This document shows positions 1 to 8,941 of a DNA stretch of 22,571 nucleotides, piece after piece. Position numbers and translations under genes: made by a program. The notes beneath the pieces are model-generated. The model ran no database searches. It saw only the letters and a list, made by a program, of their open reading frames with translations, and was not told the DNA's origin. The DNA lies in the NCBI GenBank assembly GCA_902464595.1, contig CABQJX010000034.1, positions 1 through 22,571 on the forward strand. The letters are read 5' to 3'. How positions within the stretch are numbered: position 1 is the stretch's first letter; each line of letters begins with the position of its first letter. The stretch is from an uncultured Lachnoclostridium sp. GTDB taxonomy: Bacteria > Bacillota > Clostridia > Lachnospirales > Lachnospiraceae.

Positions 1-728
1 TGTTGTCAGCAGCCCGTTTCACGGTCTGCGTGTAGTTCCTTGTAAACTGACCTAATCTGAATATTAAGAAAAATGAAATCGTAGCCATCCTCGGGCCGTC
101 GGGGACGGGAAAATCTACCCTGCTCCGCTGTCTCAACTATTTGTGCGTGCCTACCACTGGGATCATCCAGATAGGCGATGTGAGAGTGGATGCAGCAAAA
201 CACACCGCAAAGGAAGTGAGGGATCTTCGCCGTCAGTCTGCCATGGTATTTCAGGGCTATCACTTGTTCAAAAATAAGACTTCCCTGGAAAATGTGATGG
301 AAGCGTTGATTACGGTACAGCACAAGCCCAAAAAAGAGGCTGAGGAAATATCGCTCGGTCTTTTGGATAAGGTAGGAATGCTGGATCGGAAGGATTTTTA
401 TCCTTCTAAGATGTCAGGAGGACAGCAGCAGCGCGTGGCAATAGCAAGAGCTTTGGCTGTCAATCCGGATGTGCTTCTGTTTGACGAGCCTACCTCGGCT
501 TTGGATCCAGAGCTTGTTGGGGAAGTCCTTAATACCATACGGCAGCTGGCTGAGGAGGATTCCACGATGATCCTGGTAACTCATGAGATCCGGTTTGCCA
601 GAAATGTTGCCACCCGCATCCTTTTTATGGATCAGGGAAGGATTGCGGCAGATGGATCCCCGGAGGAGATCATCGACCATCCGGAAGATCCAAGGCTTAG
701 GCAGTTTCTCAATTTTGTAAGTAAATAA
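1..728 (+). pseudogene. Polar amino acid ABC transporter ATP-binding protein, frameshifted and 5'-incomplete
   Basis: This encodes the ATPase subunit of a GlnQ/HisP-type amino acid importer, which would energise a membrane permease fed by a solute-binding protein. One frame, open from position 51, carries Walker A (GPSGTGKST, 93-119), the signature (SGGQQQR, about 415-435), Walker B (LLFDEPTSALDP) and the H-loop (LVTHE), ending at TAA 726-728. That frame is closed by TGA at 48-50 and has no usable start before Walker A; the TTG at 141 would give a protein without Walker A. Upstream, a different frame (positions 2-52) reads SPFHGLRV, resembling the family's N-terminal F-G-x-x-V-L stretch just before the A-strand. 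I infer an indel near 35-53, so the gene is probably inactive unless this is a sequencing error. The window edge hides the true start and any permease gene. Confidence 0.7.
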
Positions 729-762
729 CATTGGCTGTGAGCAGTAACCAGAAAGGGCTCCG

Positions 763-788
763 GAGCTCCACATCTGTGGGGCTCTTTT
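763..788 (+). terminator. Rho-independent terminator after the ABC ATPase
   Basis: A 10-bp stem, GAGCTCCACA (763-772) with TGTGGGGCTC (775-784) including one G-U pair, is followed directly by TTTT. The written loop is only two bases, so the top pair probably opens. It separates the ABC gene from the amidohydrolase downstream. Confidence 0.7.
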
Positions 789-845
789 GTCATATAGAAA
801 ATAAGGTAAAAAAGAGAAGCACAAGAAGAAGGAGGAAATAACAAG

Positions 846-2048
846 ATGCTGACAGAACAGATTAAGAAACAAGCAGAAAAATATACCGATGAAATGATCC
901 AATTTCGCAGAGAGCTCCATCGTTTCCCGGAGCTTTCCATGGAAGAATATGAGACGGCAGGGAGGATCACTGAAAAGTTATCCCGCCTGGAGGGGATACA
1001 GGTGATCACAGGAGCAGCCGGGGGAACCGGCGTGATCGGCATTCTGGAAGGAAAAAAGGGGCCGGGAAAAACCATCCTTCTGCGGTCTGACATAGACGCC
1101 CTTCCAATCGAGGAAAAAACAGGTCTTCCGTTTTCTTCAGAAAAGGCAGGAGTGATGCATGCCTGCGGTCATGACGGTCATACAGCATGGCTTTTGGGAA
1201 GCGCTATGATCCTTTCTCAGCTTCGGGAGCATTTTTATGGACGGATCAAATTTGTATTTCAGCCGGGAGAAGAAACAGGAACCGGGGGAAGGAAAATGGT
1301 GGAGGAGGATCAGGTATTAAAGCATCCCGATGTAGATGCGGTCTTTGCAGCCCATGCATGGCCGGAGATTCCGGCTGGGGAGATCCATGTAGCACAGAGA
1401 TGCTCCTTTGGGTATCCGGGAAGCTTTGAGATACAAGTAAAGGGACGGGGAGGGCATGGATCCTGGCCTCATGAGTGTGTGGATCCCATTGCCATAGCAA
1501 ATCAGATCTACAGCGGTCTGCAGCAGATCGTATCCCGCCGCCTTCCTGAAACGGCAGCCAGGGTATTATCTGTGTGCACCATACACTCAGGCCCCCAGGA
1601 TAAGAGAAATATCATTCCGGACTGCTGTACTATGACCGGTACGCTGAGGGCAGACCAATTAGAAGTGATGGAGCAGATGGAGCGGGATATAAAACGTATT
1701 TCCCAGGGAATTGCCTCAGCTAACGGGGCAGAGGTTCAGGTGGCCACAAGGCATGGAAAGGCAGTGATCCATGATCCTGAGGCAGTAAAACTCTGTTTAA
1801 GCTCTGTGGCTAAGATCGTGGGAGAGGATAACATAAAGCTGGATACGCTGCCTCATCTGGGAGGTGAAGATTTCAGCGAATACACCTCCAGGGTTCCCGG
1901 CGCCTATCTGTATGCAGGGATCGGAAATAAAAAAGGAGGGGAAACATTTGGGCTTCACAGCAGCCGCTTTTATTTAGACGAGTCCGTGATCCCGGAGATG
2001 GCAGCTGTATTCGCTCAGCTTGCAATGGATTTTCTGGAAAAAGTATAG
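846..2048 (+). CDS. M20D-family amidohydrolase (N-acyl-amino-acid / hippurate hydrolase type)
   Basis: A predicted cytoplasmic metallo-amidohydrolase of 400 residues, a normal family length, which removes acyl groups from N-acyl amino acids. Metal and catalytic motifs are present: SDIDALP (81-87), HACGHDGH (105-112, with Cys107 and His109 as expected ligands), QPGEE (139-143), a His at about 170 in AAHAWPE, GGEDFSEY, and the late His in GLHSSRF. The lid/dimerisation domain falls at about residues 185-300. The start is supported by AAGGAGG at 829-835, ten bases before the ATG. It follows the amino acid ABC ATPase, although a terminator lies between them. Family assignment is firm, but the exact substrate (hippurate, acetyl- or acyl-amino acids, indole-acetyl amino acids) cannot be read from sequence. 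A second, different M20D gene lies at 13281-14477. Confidence 0.92.
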   Translation: MLTEQIKKQAEKYTDEMIQFRRELHRFPELSMEEYETAGRITEKLSRLEGIQVITGAAGGTGVIGILEGKKGPGKTILLRSDIDALPIEEKTGLPFSSEKAGVMHACGHDGHTAWLLGSAMILSQLREHFYGRIKFVFQPGEETGTGGRKMVEEDQVLKHPDVDAVFAAHAWPEIPAGEIHVAQRCSFGYPGSFEIQVKGRGGHGSWPHECVDPIAIANQIYSGLQQIVSRRLPETAARVLSVCTIHSGPQDKRNIIPDCCTMTGTLRADQLEVMEQMERDIKRISQGIASANGAEVQVATRHGKAVIHDPEAVKLCLSSVAKIVGEDNIKLDTLPHLGGEDFSEYTSRVPGAYLYAGIGNKKGGETFGLHSSRFYLDESVIPEMAAVFAQLAMDFLEKV

Positions 2049-2057
2049 TATACTATA
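2044..2057. repeat. 14-bp perfect palindrome TATAGTATACTATA
   Basis: A self-complementary sequence that includes the amidohydrolase stop codon (2046-2048). No T-run follows, so it is not a standard terminator. It could be a binding site or chance in AT-rich DNA. Confidence 0.5.
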
Positions 2058-2084
2058 GGAATGATGTCAGACAGTTATGAAAAT

Positions 2085-2213
2085 GGAAACGGAACCATTT
2101 TGTTTTCCGGTTCTGTCTATGAAAATATCAGCTATGGGCGTCCCGGCGCTTCCAGGGAGGAAGTGATGGAGGCGGCAAAGATGGCAGGGGCCCATGAATT
2201 TATTTCTGGATCA
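2085..2213 (+). pseudogene. Remnant of an ABC exporter ATPase domain upstream of degV
   Basis: About 43 codons read TILFSGSVYENISYG, then RPGASREEVMEAAK and AHEFISG. This matches the Q-loop to early helical-subdomain segment of MsbA/LmrA-type exporter ATPases (usually preceded by Q-D and followed by the signature). Walker A, signature and Walker B are missing. The following in-frame stretch (SPGQAGKR) is only vaguely like a decayed signature. The fragment has no membrane domain. It lies in frame with DegV, so it could be mistaken for a DegV N-terminus, but DegV has its own start. I read it as debris of a deleted exporter gene. Confidence 0.65.
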
Positions 2214-2324
2214 GGCTGTAGAGTAGACGTTGAAAAGAGCCCAGGTCAGGCAGGAAAAAGAGATCCAGATCAGGCAGAGAGAAAACGGTTAGCGAAAAGA
2301 AAAAGAAACCAGAAGGAGATGTGT

Positions 2325-3194
2325 ATGAAGATAGCAGTTGTGACGGACAGCAACAGCGGAGTAACTCAGGAGGAAGCAAGGAAGCTGGGAATGTATGTGG
2401 TTCCCATGCCTTTTATCATAGATGGAAAGATCCTCTATGAGGGGATCGACCTGAACCACGAACAGTTTTTTGAAAAGATGAATGAGGGGGCGGATATTTC
2501 TACCTCCCAGCCTTCACCAGTCGATGTGACCGGGCTGTGGGATGAGATTTTAAAGGAGTATGACCAGATTGTCCACATTCCTATGTCCAGCGGGCTGAGC
2601 GGAGCCTGCCAGACAGCCATGATGCTTTCCGAGGATTATGAGGGAAGGGTTTTGGTGGTGAATAATCAGCGTATTTCTGTGACTCAGAGGCAGTCAGCTT
2701 TGGACGCTATGGAATTAGCCAGACTTGGCTGGACCGGGGAGCAGATCAAGGAAAAGCTGGAGGAAACCCGGTTTGACAGTTCAATTTATATTACGGTGGA
2801 TACGCTGAAATATCTAAAAAAGGGAGGAAGGATCACCCCGGCCGCTGCTGTGTTGGGAACTCTGTTAAAGATCAAGCCGATCCTTACGATCCAGGGAGAA
2901 AAGCTGGATGCCTTTGCAAAGGCGAGAACCATGAAGCAGGCAAAGACCATTATGCTTACAGCACTGGATAAGGATCTGAGGGAGAGGATGAAGGATCCGA
3001 AGGCAGAGCACACCTATCTGGAAATTGCTTATACCTGCGATGAGCCATTGGTGAGGGATATGGAACAGACCCTGATGGAGCTTTATCCTGGCGCCTCTGT
3101 GTTCAGTGATCCACTGTCTCTCAGCGTCAGCTGTCACATCGGGCCGGGAGCACTGGCGGTGGCCTGTACCAGTAAATTAAAGGAGCTGGAGTAA
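2325..3194 (+). CDS. DegV family protein (fatty-acid-binding)
   Basis: A 289-residue DegV/FakB-type protein. The family binds a fatty acid and, in FakB members, presents it to the kinase FakA for phosphorylation and entry into phospholipid synthesis. The N-terminal strand KIAVVTDSNSGV, the TSQPSP loop (about 60-65), the HIPMSSGLSGA loop (about 86-96) and TLKYLKKGGRI (about 160-170) are hallmarks; these loops line the lipid pocket. The start at ATG 2325 is chosen because GGAG at 2315-2318 is six bases upstream. The frame is open back to 2061, but that part is an unrelated ABC exporter fragment. It ends one codon before the histidine kinase start, so the two are probably co-transcribed. No fakA-like gene is in the window. 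Confidence 0.9.
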   Translation: MKIAVVTDSNSGVTQEEARKLGMYVVPMPFIIDGKILYEGIDLNHEQFFEKMNEGADISTSQPSPVDVTGLWDEILKEYDQIVHIPMSSGLSGACQTAMMLSEDYEGRVLVVNNQRISVTQRQSALDAMELARLGWTGEQIKEKLEETRFDSSIYITVDTLKYLKKGGRITPAAAVLGTLLKIKPILTIQGEKLDAFAKARTMKQAKTIMLTALDKDLRERMKDPKAEHTYLEIAYTCDEPLVRDMEQTLMELYPGASVFSDPLSLSVSCHIGPGALAVACTSKLKELE

Positions 3195-4664
3195 TTGACA
3201 GAAAAAAGGATAGTAAAAAGACTGCGGACCCTGGGGATCAGTATGAAAGTCCCCCTGTGTGCGGTTATTTTTGCCATGGCTCTCATCCCTCTGTTTCTCC
3301 AGTCTGCCATTATGTGGGGATCCTTCCGACAGGGACAGTTAGACGCCAGGGCAATGGAGATACGCAACCAATGTGTGATTCTCAGCAATAAAATGACCCG
3401 GTCCGGATATATGACAGCGGAAAAAAAGTACAATGCCGCATTGGACAGCCAGATGCAGGCCCTTTCCGATGTATATAACGGAAGGATTGTGATCGTGGGA
3501 AATAATTTTCGCATTATTTCCGATACCTTTAATCTGGCTCTGGGAAAATATTACCTCTCAGAGGAAGTGATCAAGTGTTTTAGGGGGGAGAACAGCAGCA
3601 ATTATAACAGGGAGATGGAATACTTTGCCCAAACGATCCCTATTTATGACAGCCTGGAGGGAAAGAATGTGATCGGAGTGATCGTAGTGACTGCTTCTAC
3701 GGAAAATATTCTTTCTCTTACCGATCAAGTGATGGGGAAATCGGATCTGTTTTTAGTGTGCATGGTGGTTATCATTATCTGCCTGGGGTTAGCTGCTTCC
3801 CATATACTTCTGCGGCCGTTTAAGAATCTCCAGTCCCGGTTTGACCGGGTGACCCAGGGAGATCTGGATGCGGACATTGCAGTAGATACCTACAAGGAAA
3901 CGCGTCAGCTGTCTCAGGCAGTGGAAAAGTCCCTGCGCAAGCTCAAGGCAGTGGATCAGTCCAGGCAGGAGTTTGTGTCTAATGTATCCCATGAGCTAAA
4001 GACCCCGATTACATCCATACGGGTCTTAGCCGATTCCCTTATGGGAATGGGAGACGCGCCGGTAGAGCTGTACCGTGAGTTTATGAGGGATATTTCTGAT
4101 GAGATTGACCGGGAGAATCAGATTATCGAAGATCTTCTTATGCTGGTGAAAATGGATAAGACAGCAGAAGACAAGATGAATATTGAGCAGGTCAATATGA
4201 ACGGGGAGCTGGAGCTGGTGTTAAAGCGGTTAAGACCCATTGCCAAGCGCGGAAATGTGGAGATTGTTCTGGAGAGTATAAGGGAAGTAACTACGGATGT
4301 GGATAAGGTGAAAATGTCCCTGGCCATCACCAATCTGGTGGAAAATGCGATCAAATATAATCGGGATTCCGGCATGGTCCGGGTGACGCTTGATGCAGAT
4401 CATAAATATTTTTATGTCAAGGTGGCAGATACAGGAATCGGAATACCGGAGGATGCACTAGAGCATATTTTTGAGCGTTTCTTCCGGGTAGATAAGGCGC
4501 GTTCCAGGGAGGTGGGAGGAACGGGACTGGGATTGGCCATTACCAACAATGTGATCCAGATGCATCATGGAATCATTGAAGTGGAGAGTGTAATGGGAGA
4601 AGGAACCACATTCAGCGTGCGGATCCCCCTCAATTATGTGCCAAGACAGGAGGTGAAGTCATGA
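3195..4664 (+). CDS. Membrane sensor histidine kinase
   Basis: A 489-residue two-component sensor that would autophosphorylate on histidine and pass the phosphate to a response regulator. It has TM1 at about 19-40, an extracytoplasmic sensor of about 140 residues, TM2 at about 185-206 and a HAMP linker at about 207-258. These are followed by the HisKA box VSHELKTPITS with His266 as phosphoacceptor, then the ATPase N box (NLVENAIKYN), G1 (DTGIGIP), F box (FERFFRVD) and G2 (GGTGLGL). I keep the TTG start at 3195 because AAGGAG ends nine bases upstream and the extra residues keep a basic pre-membrane segment; ATG 3243 is the alternative. It directly follows degV, and its stop overlaps the next start by four bases. 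No response regulator gene is visible, so the partner must lie elsewhere. Confidence 0.93.
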   Translation: MTEKRIVKRLRTLGISMKVPLCAVIFAMALIPLFLQSAIMWGSFRQGQLDARAMEIRNQCVILSNKMTRSGYMTAEKKYNAALDSQMQALSDVYNGRIVIVGNNFRIISDTFNLALGKYYLSEEVIKCFRGENSSNYNREMEYFAQTIPIYDSLEGKNVIGVIVVTASTENILSLTDQVMGKSDLFLVCMVVIIICLGLAASHILLRPFKNLQSRFDRVTQGDLDADIAVDTYKETRQLSQAVEKSLRKLKAVDQSRQEFVSNVSHELKTPITSIRVLADSLMGMGDAPVELYREFMRDISDEIDRENQIIEDLLMLVKMDKTAEDKMNIEQVNMNGELELVLKRLRPIAKRGNVEIVLESIREVTTDVDKVKMSLAITNLVENAIKYNRDSGMVRVTLDADHKYFYVKVADTGIGIPEDALEHIFERFFRVDKARSREVGGTGLGLAITNNVIQMHHGIIEVESVMGEGTTFSVRIPLNYVPRQEVKS

Positions 4665-5629
4665 GAAGCTTCATCCGCCTATTTTCAGGACAGGGAGTTT
4701 TAAAATTCCTCCTTTTTATCCTGACCGCGTTGGGAATGCTGGTGCTCACAGGATGTGAAAGACAGACCAATATGACAGCGGATCCGGAGAAAGGGAACTA
4801 TCTTGTCTATTATCTGGATTCCACAGCTACAAAGCTGATCCCTCAGATGTATGAGACGAAGACAAAGGAAAATGAAACATTATCTGAGGAGTTAATGGAA
4901 CAGCTTTTAAATGTCCCAAAAGACTTGGATTGTCAGTCTGTACTCACAGACCGGGTCATGTATCAGAAAAGCCGCCTGGAGGATCAGGTGCTCTATCTGT
5001 ATTTTGATGTAAACTACACATCTATGAAACAGGATCGGGAAATCCTGTGCCGGGCAGCCCTGGCCCGTACGCTTACTCAGATCCCAGGCGTAGATTATAT
5101 CAATATTTATTGTGGGGATCAGCCTCTTATGGATAAACAGGGGACTCCGGTGGGGATGCTGGCAGCAGGGGATTTTATTTTGAACACCAGTAATGTGAAT
5201 GCCTATGAAAAGACAGAGCTGACCCTATATTTTGCAGACAGTACAGGAACCCATCTGGTTTCGGAGCGCCGTCAGGTGGTTCACAATATCAATACCTCCC
5301 TGGAACAGCTGATCGTGGAACAGCTGATCGCAGGGCCTCTTGAGGAGGGACATAATGCAGCGCTTCCATCAGACTGTAAAATACTGAGCCTGTCGGTGAC
5401 AGACAATGTGTGCTATATTAATTTTGATTCCGCCTTTACAGGCACGACCCTTCCCGTGAATGAGTATATACCCATTTATTCCATCGTCTATTCGCTGTCG
5501 GAAATGACTGCGGTGACAAAGGTACAGATCATGGTCAATGGGTCAAAGGATGTGATGTTTCGGGACATGGTATCCCTGAACACGGCATTTGAGAGAAACC
5601 CGGATTATATAAACGGAGAGAAAAAATAA
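4661..5629 (+). CDS. GerMN-domain lipoprotein
   Basis: A 322-residue protein with an N-terminal hydrophobic segment ending in the lipobox LTGC (about residues 29-32). This predicts export, lipidation on the cysteine and anchoring on the outer face of the membrane. Two copies of the GerMN fold follow, roughly 45-165 and 185-300; each has the pattern of a YxxY-like strand, a long helix (LARTLTQIPGVDYINIY; IYSIVYSLSEMTAVTKVQI) and a closing strand. GerM is a spore-envelope/germination protein, and single or double GerMN lipoproteins are common next to sensor kinases in Clostridia. The start overlaps the kinase stop (ATGA), indicating translational coupling. A role as sensor partner of the kinase is an inference from position only. 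Confidence 0.85.
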   Translation: MRSFIRLFSGQGVLKFLLFILTALGMLVLTGCERQTNMTADPEKGNYLVYYLDSTATKLIPQMYETKTKENETLSEELMEQLLNVPKDLDCQSVLTDRVMYQKSRLEDQVLYLYFDVNYTSMKQDREILCRAALARTLTQIPGVDYINIYCGDQPLMDKQGTPVGMLAAGDFILNTSNVNAYEKTELTLYFADSTGTHLVSERRQVVHNINTSLEQLIVEQLIAGPLEEGHNAALPSDCKILSLSVTDNVCYINFDSAFTGTTLPVNEYIPIYSIVYSLSEMTAVTKVQIMVNGSKDVMFRDMVSLNTAFERNPDYINGEKK

Positions 5630-5635
5630 GAATAT

Positions 5636-8182
5636 ATGAAACGACCGCTAATGGTACTGGCAGCAGGTTATGTGCTTGGAGAGGTGCTTGTCCTGCAGGT
5701 GCATGGAGCGGAGGATATGGCGCGGATGGCATGTGTGTATGCAGTCGCAGCCATGTTGTTGTGGTGGGAAGAAACAGGCGCTCTGCGCCGTCTTTTGATC
5801 AGAAAAAAGAGCAGCAGGAAACGGGGATCCCGGGTCTTTCTGCTCTTTTTGTCATGCCTTCTGTTATCAGGAGGCTGTGGGGCATGGCGGGCAGGAAGGG
5901 AGAGGAACCGCCTTGATGAAGAAGAACGATGGGCTGCCTTGATGCAGGATGTGAGGCTGATCGTAAAGGGGGCCGTTTCCGGGATAAAAGATGGGGAGAG
6001 CCATGTGACTCTGACCCTCACCGGAGCTGTCGCCCAGGCTGGAAACAGGAGCGCTGGATTTGACAGGATAGAAGTATTTTTAAATGCATCTGGTTCAGCG
6101 GAGGATTCTTTCCCTGGGGCTGAGGATATAAAATGGAAAGTTGGAAGTCTGGTCACTCTGAGAGGAAGGATTTTGGAAGCAGAGCCTCCAAGAAATCCCG
6201 GAGAATTTGATTTTCCCATGTATTACCGGACAAAGGGAATATCCTGCCGCGTGTATGGAGAGCAAATTTTGAGTGTAGAGGGAGAAGGGATCCCTTATTA
6301 CCAGGGGATCGCCTCTTTCAGGCAGGGATGCGCCTTTGTGCTGGATCAGATCTGCACACCTCAGGATAGGGAAATATTCAAGGCACTTTTGCTGGGAGAC
6401 TCCTCCCATATGGATCCGGGGATCCGTAAGATGTACCAGAGAAATGGGATTTCCCATTTACTGGCAGTCAGCGGCCAGCATTTGGCTATTATAGGCGGCG
6501 GGCTCTATATGCTCCTGCGAAAAGGAGGAGGATATAGGGGAGCTGGTCTGATTGCCTCCGGCTTTGTGATCAGCTACGGGATTCTCACAGGAAGCTCTGG
6601 CTCTGCCCAAAGGGCGGTGATCATGATCCTCTGTCTGTGGCTTGGGGCAGAACGGGGGAGAAGCTATGACAGTCTGTCGGCGCTGGGGCTGTCCGCGCTC
6701 ATCCTTTTAGGAAAAAATCCTTACCTCTTGTATCACAGCGGTTTTCAGCTGTCTTTTGGGGCTGTGTGGGCTATCAGCGGGCTGGGAGGCTGGATGAGAG
6801 GACGCTTTAAGATCCGAAGCTGGTGGCAGTCCGGGCTGCTTGTCAGCTTGTGCGTTCAGATTGTGCTCACCCCTGTGATCCTGTATCACTATTTTCAGTA
6901 TCCGCTGTACGGCATGTTTTTAAACCTTCTCATAGGCCCTCTGGTTTCTATTATGATGTATTCCGGTATCCTGGGAATCTGCCTTGGGAAATTCAGCCTG
7001 TCCGCCGGAATCTTGTCCGTGGGAGCCGGGCATTATATTTTAGAGCTTTATGAATGGCTTTGCCGTATGGCGGAGCATTTGCCAGGCTCCTGTCTGGTTT
7101 TGGGACGCCCCTCTGTTTTTTCCATTCTGCTTTATGTGGGAGTTATGACAGCTGTAGTGTGGGCGGCAGCAGAGGGGGCAGCAATCAAAGAAAAAGGAGG
7201 GAAACGAGAGGAAAAGGAAGGCGCAGAAAAGCCAGGGCTTGCAGTTTCTGTTTTGATAGTATTTTATTTTTTGAGCCTTTTGATCTTTATACAGCACCGT
7301 GGGCCGGGGCTTGAGGCAGTGTGCCTGGATGTGGGGCAGGGCGATGGTCTGGTTCTCATGGAGGGAAAGCATACCGTACTGATCGACGGAGGAAGCAGCA
7401 GTCAGAAAAAAGTAGGGGAGAAGGTGCTTGAGCCTTATCTGAAAAGCCGTGGGATCACTCATATTGATTATGGGATCGTAAGCCATGGAGACAGCGATCA
7501 TATCAATGGGCTTATCTATCTGCTTGAGTCTTCTGAGGATATTGATATAGATACCCTTATTCTTCCTGCAATGGGCAGAGGGGAGGAGGTGTACCGGCAC
7601 ATGGAAAATCTGGCCGCAGAAAAGGGGACGAAGGTGATCTATTTAAAGACGGGAGACCGCATAGAGGCAGGGAAGCTTTCCTTTACATGCCTGTATGCAG
7701 GGGAGGAAAACAGGGATCCAACGGAGCGGAATGGACATTCGTTGGTTTTATGCGGCAACTACAAGGGATTTCATATGCTGTTTACCGGAGATATGGGGGA
7801 GGAGCAGGAGAAGAAGCTGTTGGAGATGGCAGAAAAAGGAGGAACAGATGTAAAAGAGCATTTAAGGCACATCCAAGTTTTGAAGGTGGCACATCATGGA
7901 TCTTCCAGTTCTTCCAGCCAGGCATTTTTAGAGTATTTGGATCTGAAAGCAGCCCTAGTCTCCTATGGACGGGATAATTCCTACGGACATCCGTCACCAG
8001 AGGTGATCCGGAGACTAAAAGACCGGAAGATCCAGGTTTTTGAGACGGGAAAGCAGGGAGCAGTGATCTTAAAGACAGATGGAAAATGCCTGAAAGCCAA
8101 AGGATTTTTAAAGGAAAGGGCAGAGTCTCATGAAAAGAAAGAGCAGCCCTTTCCCGTTTGTGTTATTCAATGGAAAAAGTAA
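5636..8182 (+). CDS. comEC: ComEC/Rec2 DNA-uptake channel protein
   Basis: A full-length (848 residues) integral membrane protein of the natural-competence machinery, thought to pass single-stranded DNA across the membrane. An N-terminal helix pair and an OB-like soluble domain (about 95-225) precede the Competence domain (about 240-510) with the hallmark HLLAVSGQHLAI. The C-terminal metallo-beta-lactamase-like domain (about 560-830) has DVGQGDG, VSHGDSDH, FTGDMG and VAHHGSSSS, so its metal/nuclease motifs look intact. It begins six bases after the GerMN gene and has only a weak ribosome site, so coupling to the upstream genes is likely. The last 20 bases overlap the end of the convergent GntR gene, with no terminator between them. 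No comEA or late competence genes are nearby, and comEC is often present in Clostridia without proven competence. Confidence 0.95.
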   Translation: MKRPLMVLAAGYVLGEVLVLQVHGAEDMARMACVYAVAAMLLWWEETGALRRLLIRKKSSRKRGSRVFLLFLSCLLLSGGCGAWRAGRERNRLDEEERWAALMQDVRLIVKGAVSGIKDGESHVTLTLTGAVAQAGNRSAGFDRIEVFLNASGSAEDSFPGAEDIKWKVGSLVTLRGRILEAEPPRNPGEFDFPMYYRTKGISCRVYGEQILSVEGEGIPYYQGIASFRQGCAFVLDQICTPQDREIFKALLLGDSSHMDPGIRKMYQRNGISHLLAVSGQHLAIIGGGLYMLLRKGGGYRGAGLIASGFVISYGILTGSSGSAQRAVIMILCLWLGAERGRSYDSLSALGLSALILLGKNPYLLYHSGFQLSFGAVWAISGLGGWMRGRFKIRSWWQSGLLVSLCVQIVLTPVILYHYFQYPLYGMFLNLLIGPLVSIMMYSGILGICLGKFSLSAGILSVGAGHYILELYEWLCRMAEHLPGSCLVLGRPSVFSILLYVGVMTAVVWAAAEGAAIKEKGGKREEKEGAEKPGLAVSVLIVFYFLSLLIFIQHRGPGLEAVCLDVGQGDGLVLMEGKHTVLIDGGSSSQKKVGEKVLEPYLKSRGITHIDYGIVSHGDSDHINGLIYLLESSEDIDIDTLILPAMGRGEEVYRHMENLAAEKGTKVIYLKTGDRIEAGKLSFTCLYAGEENRDPTERNGHSLVLCGNYKGFHMLFTGDMGEEQEKKLLEMAEKGGTDVKEHLRHIQVLKVAHHGSSSSSSQAFLEYLDLKAALVSYGRDNSYGHPSPEVIRRLKDRKIQVFETGKQGAVILKTDGKCLKAKGFLKERAESHEKKEQPFPVCVIQWKK

Positions 8183-8897
8183 TAAAACAATTATCCTCAG
8201 AATGTTCCGGGGATACGGTTATGGTAGAGGCGATCACTTGTTGTCTTTTATCTAAGATGTCGGTGCTCCACAGAAGCAGAGAGGAGGTTTCTGAAAAAAA
8301 TTCCTCAATGTGCAGAAATTCATAGGGAGGTGTGTTGATATAGATCTTCACGTAGGAGGGAGAGGCATTCGTGCAGCGTTTTAGATAATCGTGAAGATAA
8401 TTTTGTTCCAGATGTTTGGAGTCGATGGAAAACGAACCGATGGTGCTGACAGGAAGGTAACTGAAGTCAAAAGCCTCCAATTTTCCGCGGTGATGCAGGG
8501 AGCGGACGATCTCATAGCCTTCTGCACCGGATTTTAACCCAAACTTTCTGCATAAAACATCAGGGAGCGTGATACGAACGCAGCGTTCCAAGGTATGGAA
8601 TTTTCCTCCCTGGGGCTTTAAGTGAAGCTTGGGGGAGAGTACCTTGGCAGCAGAAGGCAGATTATCAGGGTTGCTGACAAAGGTTCCTTTTCCTCTGACC
8701 CGATGCACCACCCCCATGAGATACAGCTCTTTGATCGCTTTATTGGCGGTATTCCTATTAACAGAAAACGTTTGGGACAGTTCTGTCTCAGAAGGGATCT
8801 TTTCTCCCACGCCGTAAGTGCCGTTTTGAATATTTTCTAAAATATAATTTTGGATTTGAATATATGCAGGAACAAAGTCCTCATTGTTGTTTTCCAT
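8163..8897 (-). CDS. GntR family transcriptional regulator with UTRA effector domain (HutC subfamily)
   Basis: A 244-residue one-component repressor or activator. The N-terminal winged helix-turn-helix (about residues 8-75) has IPSETELSQTF, then NRNTANKAIKEL as recognition helix region, and the wing RGKGTFV. The C-terminal UTRA domain (about 90-240) binds a small effector and includes EGYEIVRSLHHRGKLEAFDFSYLP-like UTRA core strands and the conserved final beta segment. The ATG at 8897 is chosen over an upstream one because GGAGAGGTG sits just before it. It is convergent with comEC and divergent from the integrase gene. A perfect HutC-type operator (GTCTAGAC) lies at 10573-10580, upstream of the catabolic operon, so I infer that this protein controls that operon. 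The effector is unknown. Confidence 0.92.
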   Translation of the reverse strand: MENNNEDFVPAYIQIQNYILENIQNGTYGVGEKIPSETELSQTFSVNRNTANKAIKELYLMGVVHRVRGKGTFVSNPDNLPSAAKVLSPKLHLKPQGGKFHTLERCVRITLPDVLCRKFGLKSGAEGYEIVRSLHHRGKLEAFDFSYLPVSTIGSFSIDSKHLEQNYLHDYLKRCTNASPSYVKIYINTPPYEFLHIEEFFSETSSLLLWSTDILDKRQQVIASTITVSPEHSEDNCFITFSIE

Positions 8898-8941
8898 AAG
8901 TGCACCTCTCCATTTCGCCGAAATATCATTCTGATAATAAA

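Noticed and set aside
2044..2057. Palindrome considered as a terminator for the first M20D gene
   Set aside because: The stem is all A-T except two pairs, it has no loop or T-run, and it overlaps the stop codon.
5668..6219. A 183-codon open frame on the minus strand inside comEC
   Set aside because: It is a shadow of the comEC coding strand with no ribosome site and no recognisable motif.
7040..7600. A 186-codon open frame on the minus strand inside comEC
   Set aside because: The opposite strand has clear ComEC domain motifs throughout; this frame is low-complexity and has no family match that I recognise.
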